A stretch of 64,000 bases of DNA from Nostoc sp. UHCC 0870 (GTDB lineage Bacteria; Cyanobacteriota; Cyanobacteriia; Cyanobacteriales; Nostocaceae), in the NCBI RefSeq assembly GCF_022063185.1, contig NZ_CP091913.1, positions 5,557,141 to 5,621,140 of the forward strand, given 5' to 3'. Every line of letters begins with the position of its first letter. Within the stretch, counting starts at the first letter, position 1. Shown in pieces: positions 18,260 through 26,798 of the stretch. Both the position numbers and the translations under genes were made by a program. The notes below the pieces were generated by a model. It was not told where the DNA came from. It saw only the letters and a list, made by a program, of their open reading frames with translations, and did no database searches.

Positions 18260-20230
18260 TCACGTACCTTCCCGTAATTTATCTAAGACGCTTCTATCTT
18301 CGAGGGTGGAGGTATCACCAGATATCTCTTGACCAGCAGCCAGATTGCGTAACAAACGCCGCATAATTTTACCCGATCGCGTTTTGGGTAATGCGTCAGT
18401 AAAGCGGATTTCTCCGGGACGGGCGATCGCACCAATTTCTCCAACTACGTGTTTTTTGAGTTCTTTACTCAAGTCTTCACTGGCTTGATAAGTGCCTTCT
18501 AAGGTCACAAAAGCTACAACTTCCTCGCCTTTGAGTTCATCCGGCTTACCTACTACCGCCGCCTCAGCTACGGCTGGGTGGGAAACTAAGGCTGATTCGA
18601 TTTCCATTGTACCCAGGCGATGTCCTGAGACATTGAGTACATCATCCACTCGTCCCATCACCCAAAAATAGCCATCTTCGTCTTTTCTCGCGCCATCTCC
18701 AGCAAAGTATGTATATTTACCATCTTTGGGGGGGATATGTTCCCAGTAGGTGCGGCGGAAGCGATCTGGGTCGCCGTAGACATTCCGCATCATTCCTGGC
18801 CAGGGATGGCTTACCGCTAAGTAACCGCCTTCGTTATCACCGACAGAGTTACCGTCCAAATCCACGACATCGGCTAGAATACCAGGGAAAGGAAGGGTTG
18901 CTGAACCGGGTTTAGTAGGAATCGCCCCTGGTAGGGGTGTAATCATAATCCCACCGGTTTCAGTTTGCCACCAAGTATCTACAATTGGGCAACGTTCCCC
19001 ACCAATGATGCGGTAATACCACATCCAAGCTTCGGGGTTAATTGGTTCACCGACAGTTCCCAATAACCGCAACGAAGACAAGTTACGGGCGTTGGGATGA
19101 TGTTCACCCATTTTGATAAATGCCCGAATTGCTGTTGGTGCAGTGTAGAAAATGTTCACACCGTATTTTTCAATCACATCCCAGAAACAACCAGGATTTG
19201 ACGCACGCGGCGCACCTTCATACATCAGCGTCGTTGCACCATTAGAGAGAGGGCCGTAGACAATATAACTGTGTCCTGTAATCCAACCTACATCGGCAGT
19301 ACACCAATACACGTCTGTATCTTGTAAATCGAAGATCCATTTGGTGGTCATGTGGGTATATAAGTTGTACCCGCCAGTGGTATGGACTACACCCTTCGGT
19401 TTGCCTGTACTGCCAGAAGTGTAGAGAATGAACAGCATATCTTCACTGTCCATTGGTTCGGCGGGACAATCAGCAGAGACACCTTTTTGTAAATCATGCC
19501 ACCAATGGTCGCGTCCTGCTTCCATGTGGGTTTTCTGCCCAGTCCGTTGCACTACTAAAACATCAGTAACGCTGGGGACAAGGCCATCAGCGATCGCTTT
19601 ATCGACTTGTTCTTTGAGGGGAACGATCGCATCTTTACGCCAACCACCATCGGCTGTAATCACTAATTTAGCTTCAGCATCATTTAAGCGATCGCGCAAT
19701 GCTTCCGCACTGAAACCACCAAACACTACACTATGGGGTGCGCCAATTCTGGCACAGGCTAGCATAGCGATCGCAGCTTCAGGAATCATCGGCATATATA
19801 TACCTATGCGATCGCCTTTCTGCACACCCAGTTGCTTCAATACATTAGCAAACTGACAAACTTCCCGATGTAATTGGGCATAGGTGAGAGTCCGGGAATC
19901 TCCTGGTTCTCCTTCCCAAATCAAAGCGGCTTTATTTTTCCGCCAAGTCGTGAGGTGTCTGTCAAGACAGTTGTAAGAAATATTTATTTTTCCGCCGACA
20001 AACCACTTTGCAAAAGGTGGTTGCCAATCTAGCACGGTGTCCCATTTCTCAAACCAATGTAACTCTGATTGAGCCAAATCTGCCCAAAATTTCTGTGGAT
20101 CAGCCTTAGCTTGGTCGTAGATACGCTGGTAATCTTCTAGGCTTTTGATTTGGGCAGCTTGCGAAAACTCGCTAGGGGGGTGAAATAACCGCTTCTCTTG
20201 CAGGATTGATTCTATGCTGGACTCAGACAT
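18260..20230 (-). CDS. acs: Acetyl-CoA synthetase
   Basis: 656 aa, normal length for the family. AMP-forming acetate:CoA ligase of the cytoplasm. Motifs: YTSGSTGKPKGVVHTTGGY (A3), DVGWITGHSYIVYGPL, WWQTETGG (A5), YFAGDGARKDEDGYFWVMGR, and the acetylatable lysine in KTRSGKIMRRLL near the end. It assimilates acetate into acetyl-CoA. I chose ATG 20230 because MSESSIESILQEKR resembles known Acs starts; the ORF extends 11 codons further upstream. Monocistronic. Confidence 0.95.
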   Translation of the reverse strand: MSESSIESILQEKRLFHPPSEFSQAAQIKSLEDYQRIYDQAKADPQKFWADLAQSELHWFEKWDTVLDWQPPFAKWFVGGKINISYNCLDRHLTTWRKNKAALIWEGEPGDSRTLTYAQLHREVCQFANVLKQLGVQKGDRIGIYMPMIPEAAIAMLACARIGAPHSVVFGGFSAEALRDRLNDAEAKLVITADGGWRKDAIVPLKEQVDKAIADGLVPSVTDVLVVQRTGQKTHMEAGRDHWWHDLQKGVSADCPAEPMDSEDMLFILYTSGSTGKPKGVVHTTGGYNLYTHMTTKWIFDLQDTDVYWCTADVGWITGHSYIVYGPLSNGATTLMYEGAPRASNPGCFWDVIEKYGVNIFYTAPTAIRAFIKMGEHHPNARNLSSLRLLGTVGEPINPEAWMWYYRIIGGERCPIVDTWWQTETGGIMITPLPGAIPTKPGSATLPFPGILADVVDLDGNSVGDNEGGYLAVSHPWPGMMRNVYGDPDRFRRTYWEHIPPKDGKYTYFAGDGARKDEDGYFWVMGRVDDVLNVSGHRLGTMEIESALVSHPAVAEAAVVGKPDELKGEEVVAFVTLEGTYQASEDLSKELKKHVVGEIGAIARPGEIRFTDALPKTRSGKIMRRLLRNLAAGQEISGDTSTLEDRSVLDKLREGT

Positions 20231-20513
20231 AATGATTGCTGGTAATAACGTTGTGACTGACAACTATTCTGTACTCAAAGTTACGCAAAAGAGCTTTGAT
20301 TTTTTTTAAGCAAGGGTGTAATAGTTTAGGGGTTTTAGAGTCATTACTCAAATATGGAGTATGATAAAGAGTGATAGGTTCTGCATCTACTTACGTCAGT
20401 TCATAGTGCAGTCACTTATCGTAGTATTGAAAGATACTGTGGATTTTCCAAATATAAAATATTAATTAATATTTTGGGTTGAAGAACAATATCAATCGGT
20501 CGAAGTATTGCTC

Positions 20514-21248
20514 ATGGCGGCAAAAAGCTATAGTTATAGTAAAGTAGGCGATCGTTTGCAAGCAAAAGATATCAAAGATAAGTTGAAATTGTTGATTGAG
20601 CAAGCGTCCTTAATAGATTCTAATTTAGCCAAAAAATTAGATGAAATAAACCGTTGGGTAAAAGACATCAAGCCTGGTTCTTTGACTGCTAAACCGTTTG
20701 TCCTAGCTTTTTTGTTAGAGGTAATTACGGATTCCACAATTTGGCTGATCATTCAATCCCTGCCTTCAGAAGCCGAAAAAGCAGCTAAATTTGCCCAAAT
20801 GACCGCCAATGAAAGGTATTGGTACGGGTATCTGTTTCCTAAGTGGATTAATGCTAGTGACTCTAAGTTTTACATCTGGAAACAAAAACTCATGGCAGGG
20901 GAGTTTAATCAAGAAGATGATGATATCATTAGAGCTATAGCGCAACATATTGCCAGTAGAAACGGGAATGTTTGGCAACGCTATATTGCAGACCTTTCTA
21001 TGGCCACAGACTTAATTGTTAGTAATCATCAGCAGCAACCACTCTGTATTCAAGTTACCAGTGTTAGTGAAGAACTAAATCACCAAAAACACCAAGCATG
21101 GGAAAGTACGCTACGCTCTTGGGAAATCGAGAGAGGATTATTCTTAAGTTACAATCCTCAAGATGCAAATTTCATCAACCAATTAGTGAACGTCACACTA
21201 TACAACAGTGACTCTTTGGTTAATGGCAAATATTTAAAATTTTCTTAA
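20514..21248 (+). CDS. Unrecognised protein with possible nuclease-like C-terminus
   Basis: 244 aa from ATG 20514 (a TTG two codons earlier is less likely). N-terminal 60 residues are helical and Lys-rich; a hydrophobic helix (FVLAFLLEVITDSTIWLII) follows but looks amphipathic rather than a membrane span. The C-terminal third has ATDLIVSN...PLCIQVTS, a D-x(n)-Q-x-T arrangement that loosely recalls degenerate PD-(D/E)xK nuclease folds; this is a weak resemblance. The next gene, 49 bases downstream, encodes a small acidic protein, so a two-gene unit is likely. No family recognised. Confidence 0.55.
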   Translation: MAAKSYSYSKVGDRLQAKDIKDKLKLLIEQASLIDSNLAKKLDEINRWVKDIKPGSLTAKPFVLAFLLEVITDSTIWLIIQSLPSEAEKAAKFAQMTANERYWYGYLFPKWINASDSKFYIWKQKLMAGEFNQEDDDIIRAIAQHIASRNGNVWQRYIADLSMATDLIVSNHQQQPLCIQVTSVSEELNHQKHQAWESTLRSWEIERGLFLSYNPQDANFINQLVNVTLYNSDSLVNGKYLKFS

Positions 21249-21297
21249 TCTTTGTCGGAAATTACATAGTTTATTGATTTGCCAATGATGGCTTGAT

Positions 21298-21729
21298 ATG
21301 GCTAACCAAAAAGAAACTAATAGTTACAATAACCAGATGGAAACATTCACTGAAGCGTTAGCGACAGCCAGACAAATGCAGCAAGACTGGCTAAGTTATG
21401 GGTTAAATTTCATCCATCTCTACGTTGATGATGTCGATGGAGATTGGCTAGAAACATGGGAACATGATGAAATATTTGCTAACCCGGTGTTAGATCATAT
21501 CAAAGAGTTTTTGGTAAGTGATGATATTGTAGCTTTTAAGTTACGAGATTACTTAGGCGATCGCTCACTTTTTGATCTAGCAGTAAACTTAGAAGAAATG
21601 TGGCGAATTACACCCTCAACAGACAGATTAGCTACTTTGAAAAATATCTTAGCCATCGGCGAAACAGATGATGGAGAGATATCAGATTTAGCCGATAGCT
21701 TGTTAACAAAGTTAACAGAAATGTTGTGA
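21298..21729 (+). CDS. Small acidic hypothetical protein
   Basis: 143 aa, strongly acidic (e.g. LYVDDVDGDWLETWEHDE, ETDDGEISDLAD). Predicted mostly helical, no signal peptide or membrane segment. It follows the 20514 gene by 49 bases on the same strand. An acidic partner next to a possible nuclease is the pattern of immunity proteins, but no motif proves that. A perfect 18-bp stem follows 54 bases after the stop. No family recognised. Confidence 0.55.
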   Translation: MANQKETNSYNNQMETFTEALATARQMQQDWLSYGLNFIHLYVDDVDGDWLETWEHDEIFANPVLDHIKEFLVSDDIVAFKLRDYLGDRSLFDLAVNLEEMWRITPSTDRLATLKNILAIGETDDGEISDLADSLLTKLTEML

Positions 21730-21782
21730 AAATTTGAACGAAGAAATCGCCCATATCGGGCTGAATTTCGGTACAAGAATTG

Positions 21783-21821
21783 AGCCAGAATCCACGCAAT
21801 AGAATTGCGTGGATTCTGGCT
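21783..21821. repeat. Perfect hairpin, 18-bp arms, 3-base loop
   Basis: AGCCAGAATCCACGCAAT / ATTGCGTGGATTCTGGCT around AGA. No T-run follows, so a factor-independent terminator is not certain, although it lies well placed for the 21298 gene. The rest of the gap to 22106 holds further palindromic repeat pieces (GTAGCGGGACTTTAGTCC, GGGTTTAAGACCCCTA) and the 21961-22024 repeat; no gene seen. Confidence 0.7.
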
Positions 21822-21960
21822 AGAAGTTGGGGTTAATTGTAGTCTTCGTAGCGGGACTTTAGTCCATTGCGAATTTATCGTAAATTCAAGGGTTTAAGAC
21901 CCCTACGTCTACACGTAGTATCAGTTGAGTTGGGGTTTAAATCCCTAACTCCAACTGTCT

Positions 21961-22024
21961 TTAATTTTGAATTTTGTTAGCGCAGCGTTAGCGAGTCCGC
22001 GAGCGTCATTTTGAATTTTGAATT
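21961..22024. repeat. 64-bp dispersed repeat, copy 2 (inverted)
   Basis: Reverse-complement copy of 17081-17144, with core TTAGCGAGTCCGCGAGCGTC and AATTTTGAATT flanks. Confidence 0.7.
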
Positions 22025-22106
22025 GTTAATGATGCTGTTGGCTGGAGATTGGGAAACATAGATAGTGATGTTACCTGCAAACTCTTAGCTAGGAAGTGGT
22101 GCAACT

Positions 22107-24305
22107 ATGGCCAATCATCTGATGACTATAGATAGAAATACTTATGAATCTCTACAACAAGAGTTACAAGCACTACGGCAACTAGTGGTAAGTAGGGATG
22201 AGAAATTTAGCCAAGAACAGATGGGGTTATTTATTGAATATACACCGGCGGCGATCGCTATTTTTGATCGGGAAATGCGCTACTTGTTAGCTAGTCGTCG
22301 TTGGCGAGAGGATTATGGCTTAGGTAATCAAGATATCATTGGTCGCTCTCATGACGAGATTTTCCCGGAGGTTTCGGAGTCTTGGCGAGAAATTCATCAA
22401 CGTTGTTTGAGTGGGAAGATTGAAAAATGTGCCGAAGATGCTTTTAGCCGTGCTGATGGTACAACTGATTGGGTAAAGTGGGAAATTCATCCTTGGTATG
22501 ACAACTCTGGCGTGGTGGGGGGTGTAATCATGTTTACCGAGGTAATTACCACCCGCAAACAAGCTGAAGCAGAACTGAAGCGGTTGAATGAGGAATTAGC
22601 GGCGAGGGTTGAGGAACGGACAAAAGCTTTGCAAGAAAGTGAAGCAAGATGCCAAAGATTGCTAGACAATGTACCAGGGATGGTATATGAATTTCATCTT
22701 CATCCTGATGGGACAATGTTTTTTGCTTATGTTTCTTCTGGGTGTCGAAAAATTATAGGGAGAGAAGCAAAAGAGTTGCTCAATGACGCTTCTGTCATCT
22801 TTGCAGATATTCATGATGAAGATAGATTAAATGTTCAGGCGGCGATCGCTCACTCTGCCCAAACTCTGCAAAACTTTGAATATGAGTGGCGAATTATCAC
22901 CCCCTCTGGTGAGCAGAAGTGGATGAAAGCTGTTTCTAAGCCAAAAGGTCGAGTAAGAGGGGAAGTTGTCTGGTATGGTTGTCTATTTGATATTACCGAA
23001 CAACAAGCCGCATTGCGCGATCGCAAACAAGTAGAAGCTTTGTTGCAGGAACAAGAGCATTTCTTACGCAGTATTTATGAGGGTGTTGATCAAATTATAT
23101 TTGTCGTTGATGTTCTAGAAAACTGCGAATTTCGTTATGCTGGCTGGAATTCCACCTCCGAAAAAGCCACAGGAATTAGTCGGTCTGAGGTGATAGGTAA
23201 ATCTCCTGAAGCTCTTTTTGGTAATACTGAAGGTGTAGCAGTTCGTCAACGTTACCAAAATTGTCTAGAGACTGGTATTGGTATCAGCTATGAGGAAATG
23301 CTAACTGTAAATAACCAAGAAACTTGGTGGTTAACTAAAATTAATCCCCTCAAAAATAGCGAAGGTAGAATTTATCGCCTTGTGGGGACAACCCTAAATA
23401 TTACAGAACGCAAACAAGCTGAAATTAAGTTACAACAACAAGCCGAAAACTTAGAAAACACTCTGCGGGAATTACAAGTTACCCAAACGCAACTTATCCA
23501 TAGTGAAAAAATGTCTTCACTGGGTAATATGGTGGCAGGTGTTGCCCATGAAATCAACAATCCAGTTAACTTTATTCACGGTAATTTGATTCCAGCTAGT
23601 GAATATGCTCATGATTTATTGCAGCTAGTATTACTCTATCAAATTCACTTCCCCTACCCTCCAGAAGAAATTAAAGAGTTATTGATAGATATTGACTTTG
23701 ATTTTCTCAAAGAAGACCTAGTAAAGCTGCTCACATCCATGCGTGTAGGTACTCAGCGCATCCGAGAAATTGTCTTATCACTACGCAATTTCTCCCGCCT
23801 TGATGAAGCGGAATTTAAGCAAGTTGATATTCATGAAGGTATTGATAGTACCTTGATGATTTTACATAATCGTTTGAAGGTTAAACCAGAGCATCCAGAA
23901 ATTTTAGTGATTAAAGAGTATGGAAAATTGCCCCTTGTTGAATGCTATCCTGGGCAACTAAATCAAGTATTTATGAATATTATCAGTAATGCTATTGATG
24001 CGTTGGAAGGCTCATTTGTAGGTGAACAAGGGCAAATTCATATTCGTACTGAAGTTATGAATAATAATTGGATAAGTATCAATATTTCCGATAATGGTAT
24101 AGGGATTGATGCTGAAATTGTTTCTAAATTATTTGACCCTTTCTTTACTACTAAAAATGTGGGTAAGGGTACAGGTTTAGGTTTATCTATTAGCTATCAA
24201 ATTGTGGTAGATAGACATAGAGGTAAATTATCTTGTCATTCAGAACTAGGACAAGGTGCAGAATTTGTGATTGAAATTCCTATTAACCAACATGAGAATA
24301 GCTAA
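22107..24305 (+). CDS. PAS-domain sensor histidine kinase
   Basis: 732 aa, no membrane segment, so a cytoplasmic sensor. Three PAS domains (about residues 45-150, 175-300, 312-435), coiled-coil linkers (ELAARVEERTKALQESEAR), then the kinase core: H-box MVAGVAHEINNPVNFIHGN with the His near residue 482, N-box NIISNAIDAL, DNGIGI, FFTTKNVGKGTGLGLS. The C-terminal half is a close paralogue of the kinase at 8045. No response regulator adjoins it; signal and partner unknown. ATG start at 22107. Confidence 0.9.
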   Translation: MANHLMTIDRNTYESLQQELQALRQLVVSRDEKFSQEQMGLFIEYTPAAIAIFDREMRYLLASRRWREDYGLGNQDIIGRSHDEIFPEVSESWREIHQRCLSGKIEKCAEDAFSRADGTTDWVKWEIHPWYDNSGVVGGVIMFTEVITTRKQAEAELKRLNEELAARVEERTKALQESEARCQRLLDNVPGMVYEFHLHPDGTMFFAYVSSGCRKIIGREAKELLNDASVIFADIHDEDRLNVQAAIAHSAQTLQNFEYEWRIITPSGEQKWMKAVSKPKGRVRGEVVWYGCLFDITEQQAALRDRKQVEALLQEQEHFLRSIYEGVDQIIFVVDVLENCEFRYAGWNSTSEKATGISRSEVIGKSPEALFGNTEGVAVRQRYQNCLETGIGISYEEMLTVNNQETWWLTKINPLKNSEGRIYRLVGTTLNITERKQAEIKLQQQAENLENTLRELQVTQTQLIHSEKMSSLGNMVAGVAHEINNPVNFIHGNLIPASEYAHDLLQLVLLYQIHFPYPPEEIKELLIDIDFDFLKEDLVKLLTSMRVGTQRIREIVLSLRNFSRLDEAEFKQVDIHEGIDSTLMILHNRLKVKPEHPEILVIKEYGKLPLVECYPGQLNQVFMNIISNAIDALEGSFVGEQGQIHIRTEVMNNNWISINISDNGIGIDAEIVSKLFDPFFTTKNVGKGTGLGLSISYQIVVDRHRGKLSCHSELGQGAEFVIEIPINQHENS

Positions 24306-24355
24306 GAGACTCAGGTTATACCGTTTCTTGATGAAGATGCAATTTATCGGTTGTT

Positions 24356-24383
24356 GTAGAGAGGTTGTATATAACGTCTCTAC
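24356..24383. repeat. Interspersed palindrome
   Basis: GTAGAGAGGTTG-TATA-TAACGTCTCTAC; near copy of the perfect palindrome at 4503-4530. It lies between the convergent kinase and Uma2 genes. Confidence 0.65.
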
Positions 24384-24386
24384 TTA

Positions 24387-24965
24387 TTAATTCCAAACTA
24401 TTTGTAAATCTAAAATAAACCCTGGTAATATATCTTCTCCTGATAATTTTGTAGGAGAATCCAAAATTTCCACAGGTTTACCTTGACGATATATTTCCAC
24501 TTGTCGCGCTTGGGGGTTAATTAACCAGCCAAGTTTGACTTGATTATCAATATATTCTTGCATTTTAGCTTGGGTGTCTTTCAAGTCATCACTTGGTGAC
24601 ATTAACTCTAAAACGAAGTCTGGCGCAATTGGAGGAAACTTTTTTTGTTGTTCTGGTGTGAGTGCGTCCCATCTGTCTTTTTTTATCCACGCCACATCAG
24701 GAGAACGATTTGCACCGTTGGGTAATTTAAAACAGGTAGAAGAATCAAAACATACGCCTAATTTATGCTGACGATTCCATACGCCAAATTCCACAGCTAT
24801 TTCAAAGTTGCGGTTTCCTGTTTCTCCCCCTGTAGGTGGCATAATAATTATTTCTCCCTTAGCGTTACGCTCCAATTTGACATCAGGATTTTTTCTACAC
24901 AGTTGGTAAAATTGGTCGTCAGTGAGTTTAACAATTGGGTTGAGGTTGAATGTAATAGCTGTCAT
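24387..24965 (-). CDS. Uma2 family protein (putative endonuclease)
   Basis: 192 aa. Uma2 (DUF820) fold, a PD-(D/E)xK-like domain very abundant in cyanobacteria. Visible features: LTDDQFYQLCRKNPD near the start, GEIIIMPPTGGETG, SPDVAWIKKDRW, APDFVLELMSPSDDL with the catalytic-type D...E, and LGWLINPQARQVEIYR. Start taken at ATG 24965 (MTAITFNLNPI), which gives the usual size; nine extra codons precede it in frame. Biological role of these proteins is not established. It is divergent from a second Uma2 gene at 25104. Confidence 0.82.
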   Translation of the reverse strand: MTAITFNLNPIVKLTDDQFYQLCRKNPDVKLERNAKGEIIIMPPTGGETGNRNFEIAVEFGVWNRQHKLGVCFDSSTCFKLPNGANRSPDVAWIKKDRWDALTPEQQKKFPPIAPDFVLELMSPSDDLKDTQAKMQEYIDNQVKLGWLINPQARQVEIYRQGKPVEILDSPTKLSGEDILPGFILDLQIVWN

Positions 24966-25103
24966 GGTGATTAAATTGCAGACGGCTTGCACTTATATGT
25001 ATGATTTTAAGTTACTTTAGATAAACAAAATTTATCTGTTAACAATAAATGAATTATGCTGGAATAGGTACTGGTTGGGTAAATTTTAAAAGCGAGGGAA
25101 GTG

Positions 25104-25742
25104 ATGTTACTTGCACTCAAACAATTAATTGTACCTGTCGGTCATCAATTATTAATTAAAAATATATCTTGGCCGGAATATAAAAATATTTTGGCGGAAT
25201 TGGGTGAAAATCGTAGTTTTAGGGTGTCTTATAGTCAAGGGGTGCTGGAAATAATGTCTCCATTACCAGAGCATGAGGTAGCTAAGGTTATTATTGGTGA
25301 TTTAGTCAAGGCTCTATTAGAAGAACTTGATATGGAATTTTGGAGTTTGGGTTCTACTACTTTTGATCAAGAAATCATGGATGCTGGGGTAGAACCTGAT
25401 GATTGTTTTTATATCCAAAATGAGGCTGCTGTGCGTGGTAAGGATAGAATTGATTTAACTATTGATCCTCCCCCAGATTTAGCTATTGAAATTGATATTA
25501 CTTCTCGCACTCGTTTTAATAATTATGAATTATTGGGAGTCCCGGAATTGTGGCGTTGGTATGGAACTAAGTTGGAAATTAATGTTTTGGTTGATGGTAA
25601 ATATGTAAAATCTCCTAATAGTGCAATTTTTTCTAATTTACCTATTGTTCAAGTTATTCCTGAATATTTAACGCGGAGTAAAATTGACGGTAGAAATGCA
25701 ACTATGAAGGCTTTCCGGGCTTGGGTGAGAGGGCAAATTTAA
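25104..25742 (+). CDS. Uma2 family protein (putative endonuclease)
   Basis: 212 aa. Same superfamily as 24387-24965 but of a different subgroup: NISWPEYKNILAELG, FRVSYSQGVLEIMSPLPEHE, FDQEIMDAGVEPDDCFYI, PPDLAIEIDITSRTR (D...E-x-D core), ELWRWYG. ATG at 25104 preferred over GTG 25101 because GAGGG lies five bases upstream of the ATG. The divergent arrangement with the other Uma2 gene is probably incidental. Confidence 0.82.
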   Translation: MLLALKQLIVPVGHQLLIKNISWPEYKNILAELGENRSFRVSYSQGVLEIMSPLPEHEVAKVIIGDLVKALLEELDMEFWSLGSTTFDQEIMDAGVEPDDCFYIQNEAAVRGKDRIDLTIDPPPDLAIEIDITSRTRFNNYELLGVPELWRWYGTKLEINVLVDGKYVKSPNSAIFSNLPIVQVIPEYLTRSKIDGRNATMKAFRAWVRGQI

Positions 25743-25814
25743 TCTAATAACCTGGATGTTTAAGACAAATAAAACTATTTGCTGATTTATTAGCTGAAAA
25801 ATCGCAGGGTAACA

Positions 25815-26033
25815 ATGAAAGCACATCGGATTGAAACAACATTAACTGAAGATGGAACTTTGATCATCAAAGACTTACCCTTTCAGGCTGGGGAAGCAGT
25901 AGAAATCATTATCTTAGAAAGTTCTTCTCAACCTTCAGATTCTAATCGTTACCCTTTACGGGGAAAGGTCATTCATTATGATGACCCATTTGAGCCTGCT
26001 GTACCTATAGAAGATTGGGAAGTTTTGCAATGA
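25815..26033 (+). CDS. Antitoxin of the PIN pair
   Basis: 72 aa. N-terminal beta-rich segment TLTEDGTLIIKDLPFQAGE is typical of cyanobacterial antitoxins preceding PIN toxins. The acidic C-terminus (DPFEPAVPIEDWEVLQ) would contact the toxin. The stop overlaps the toxin ATG (ATGA). I infer DNA-binding autoregulation from the family, not from a visible operator. Confidence 0.75.
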   Translation: MKAHRIETTLTEDGTLIIKDLPFQAGEAVEIIILESSSQPSDSNRYPLRGKVIHYDDPFEPAVPIEDWEVLQ

Positions 26034-26422
26034 TAATTTTAGATACCCATATTTGGATTTGGTGGGTAGATAATAATGCGCGACTAAATCAAAAATATCG
26101 CAATTGGATTGAAGAATATCAATCTCAAAAACTTGGAATTAGCCTGATTTCTTGTTGGGAAGTCGCCAAACTAGTTGAGAATCGCAAACTTGCTTTCTCA
26201 ATTTCCGTTGAGGATTGGTTAACAGCCGCTTTAGCTTACCCAGGAGTGCAGCTACTCGAACTAACAATACCCATTATCGTTGAATCAACCAAACTCACAG
26301 GTTTTCACCGAGATCCATCTGATCAAATCATAGTAGCCACTGCCAGAATTTACGGGTGTCCGCTACTCACGGCTGATGCAAAAATTCTGGCATATGCTGG
26401 CGTGGAAACTCTTAAATCATAG
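26030..26422 (+). CDS. PIN-domain toxin (VapC-like)
   Basis: 130 aa. PIN ribonuclease residues are in place: D in ILDTHIW near the N-terminus, E in SCWEVAKL, and D residues in HRDPSDQIIVATARI, with LLTADAKIL at the end. ATG at 26030 chosen because it overlaps the antitoxin stop by four bases and begins with the PIN beta strand. Together with 25815-26033 it forms a type II toxin-antitoxin module. Confidence 0.85.
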   Translation: MIILDTHIWIWWVDNNARLNQKYRNWIEEYQSQKLGISLISCWEVAKLVENRKLAFSISVEDWLTAALAYPGVQLLELTIPIIVESTKLTGFHRDPSDQIIVATARIYGCPLLTADAKILAYAGVETLKS

Positions 26423-26555
26423 ATGTCTCTTGTAGCAAGTAGGTTGGGTTGACGACAGGAAACCCAATATCTTCTGCACCAAGCCTAAAACATTTGTTGG
26501 GTTGCGCTCTGCTTAGGGAACACCAAAAAATAAATTATCCGCAATTGATGGTTGG

Positions 26556-26620
26556 GTAGGGTGCGTCAGTATGAATAATTTCTGAGTATAGTTAGGTTCT
26601 ATCGCACTGACGCACCCTAC
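26556..26620. repeat. Palindromic repeat with 15-bp arms
   Basis: GTAGGGTGCGTCAGT / ACTGACGCACCCTAC around a 35-base loop; related to 4910-4990. It lies within the 376-bp gap 26423-26798 together with a GTTGGGTTGCGCT repeat piece. The remaining 26640-26798 segment, immediately downstream of the caspase-FGE stop, shows no coding pattern. Confidence 0.75.
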
Positions 26621-26798
26621 AGTTTGGATATGGTGATATTTATTGTTGAGTCGGACAAGTGTTCGGTTTTGCAACCTACCAACCTATCCAACCCGGTTTT
26701 ATATTCGGAGGTCGTCGCCTTCCTCACTGGTTCAGGTCTGGACTCCCTAATGTACGCTCGATAAATTCCCACTTACCGACTCTGACGATAGGGCGTAC

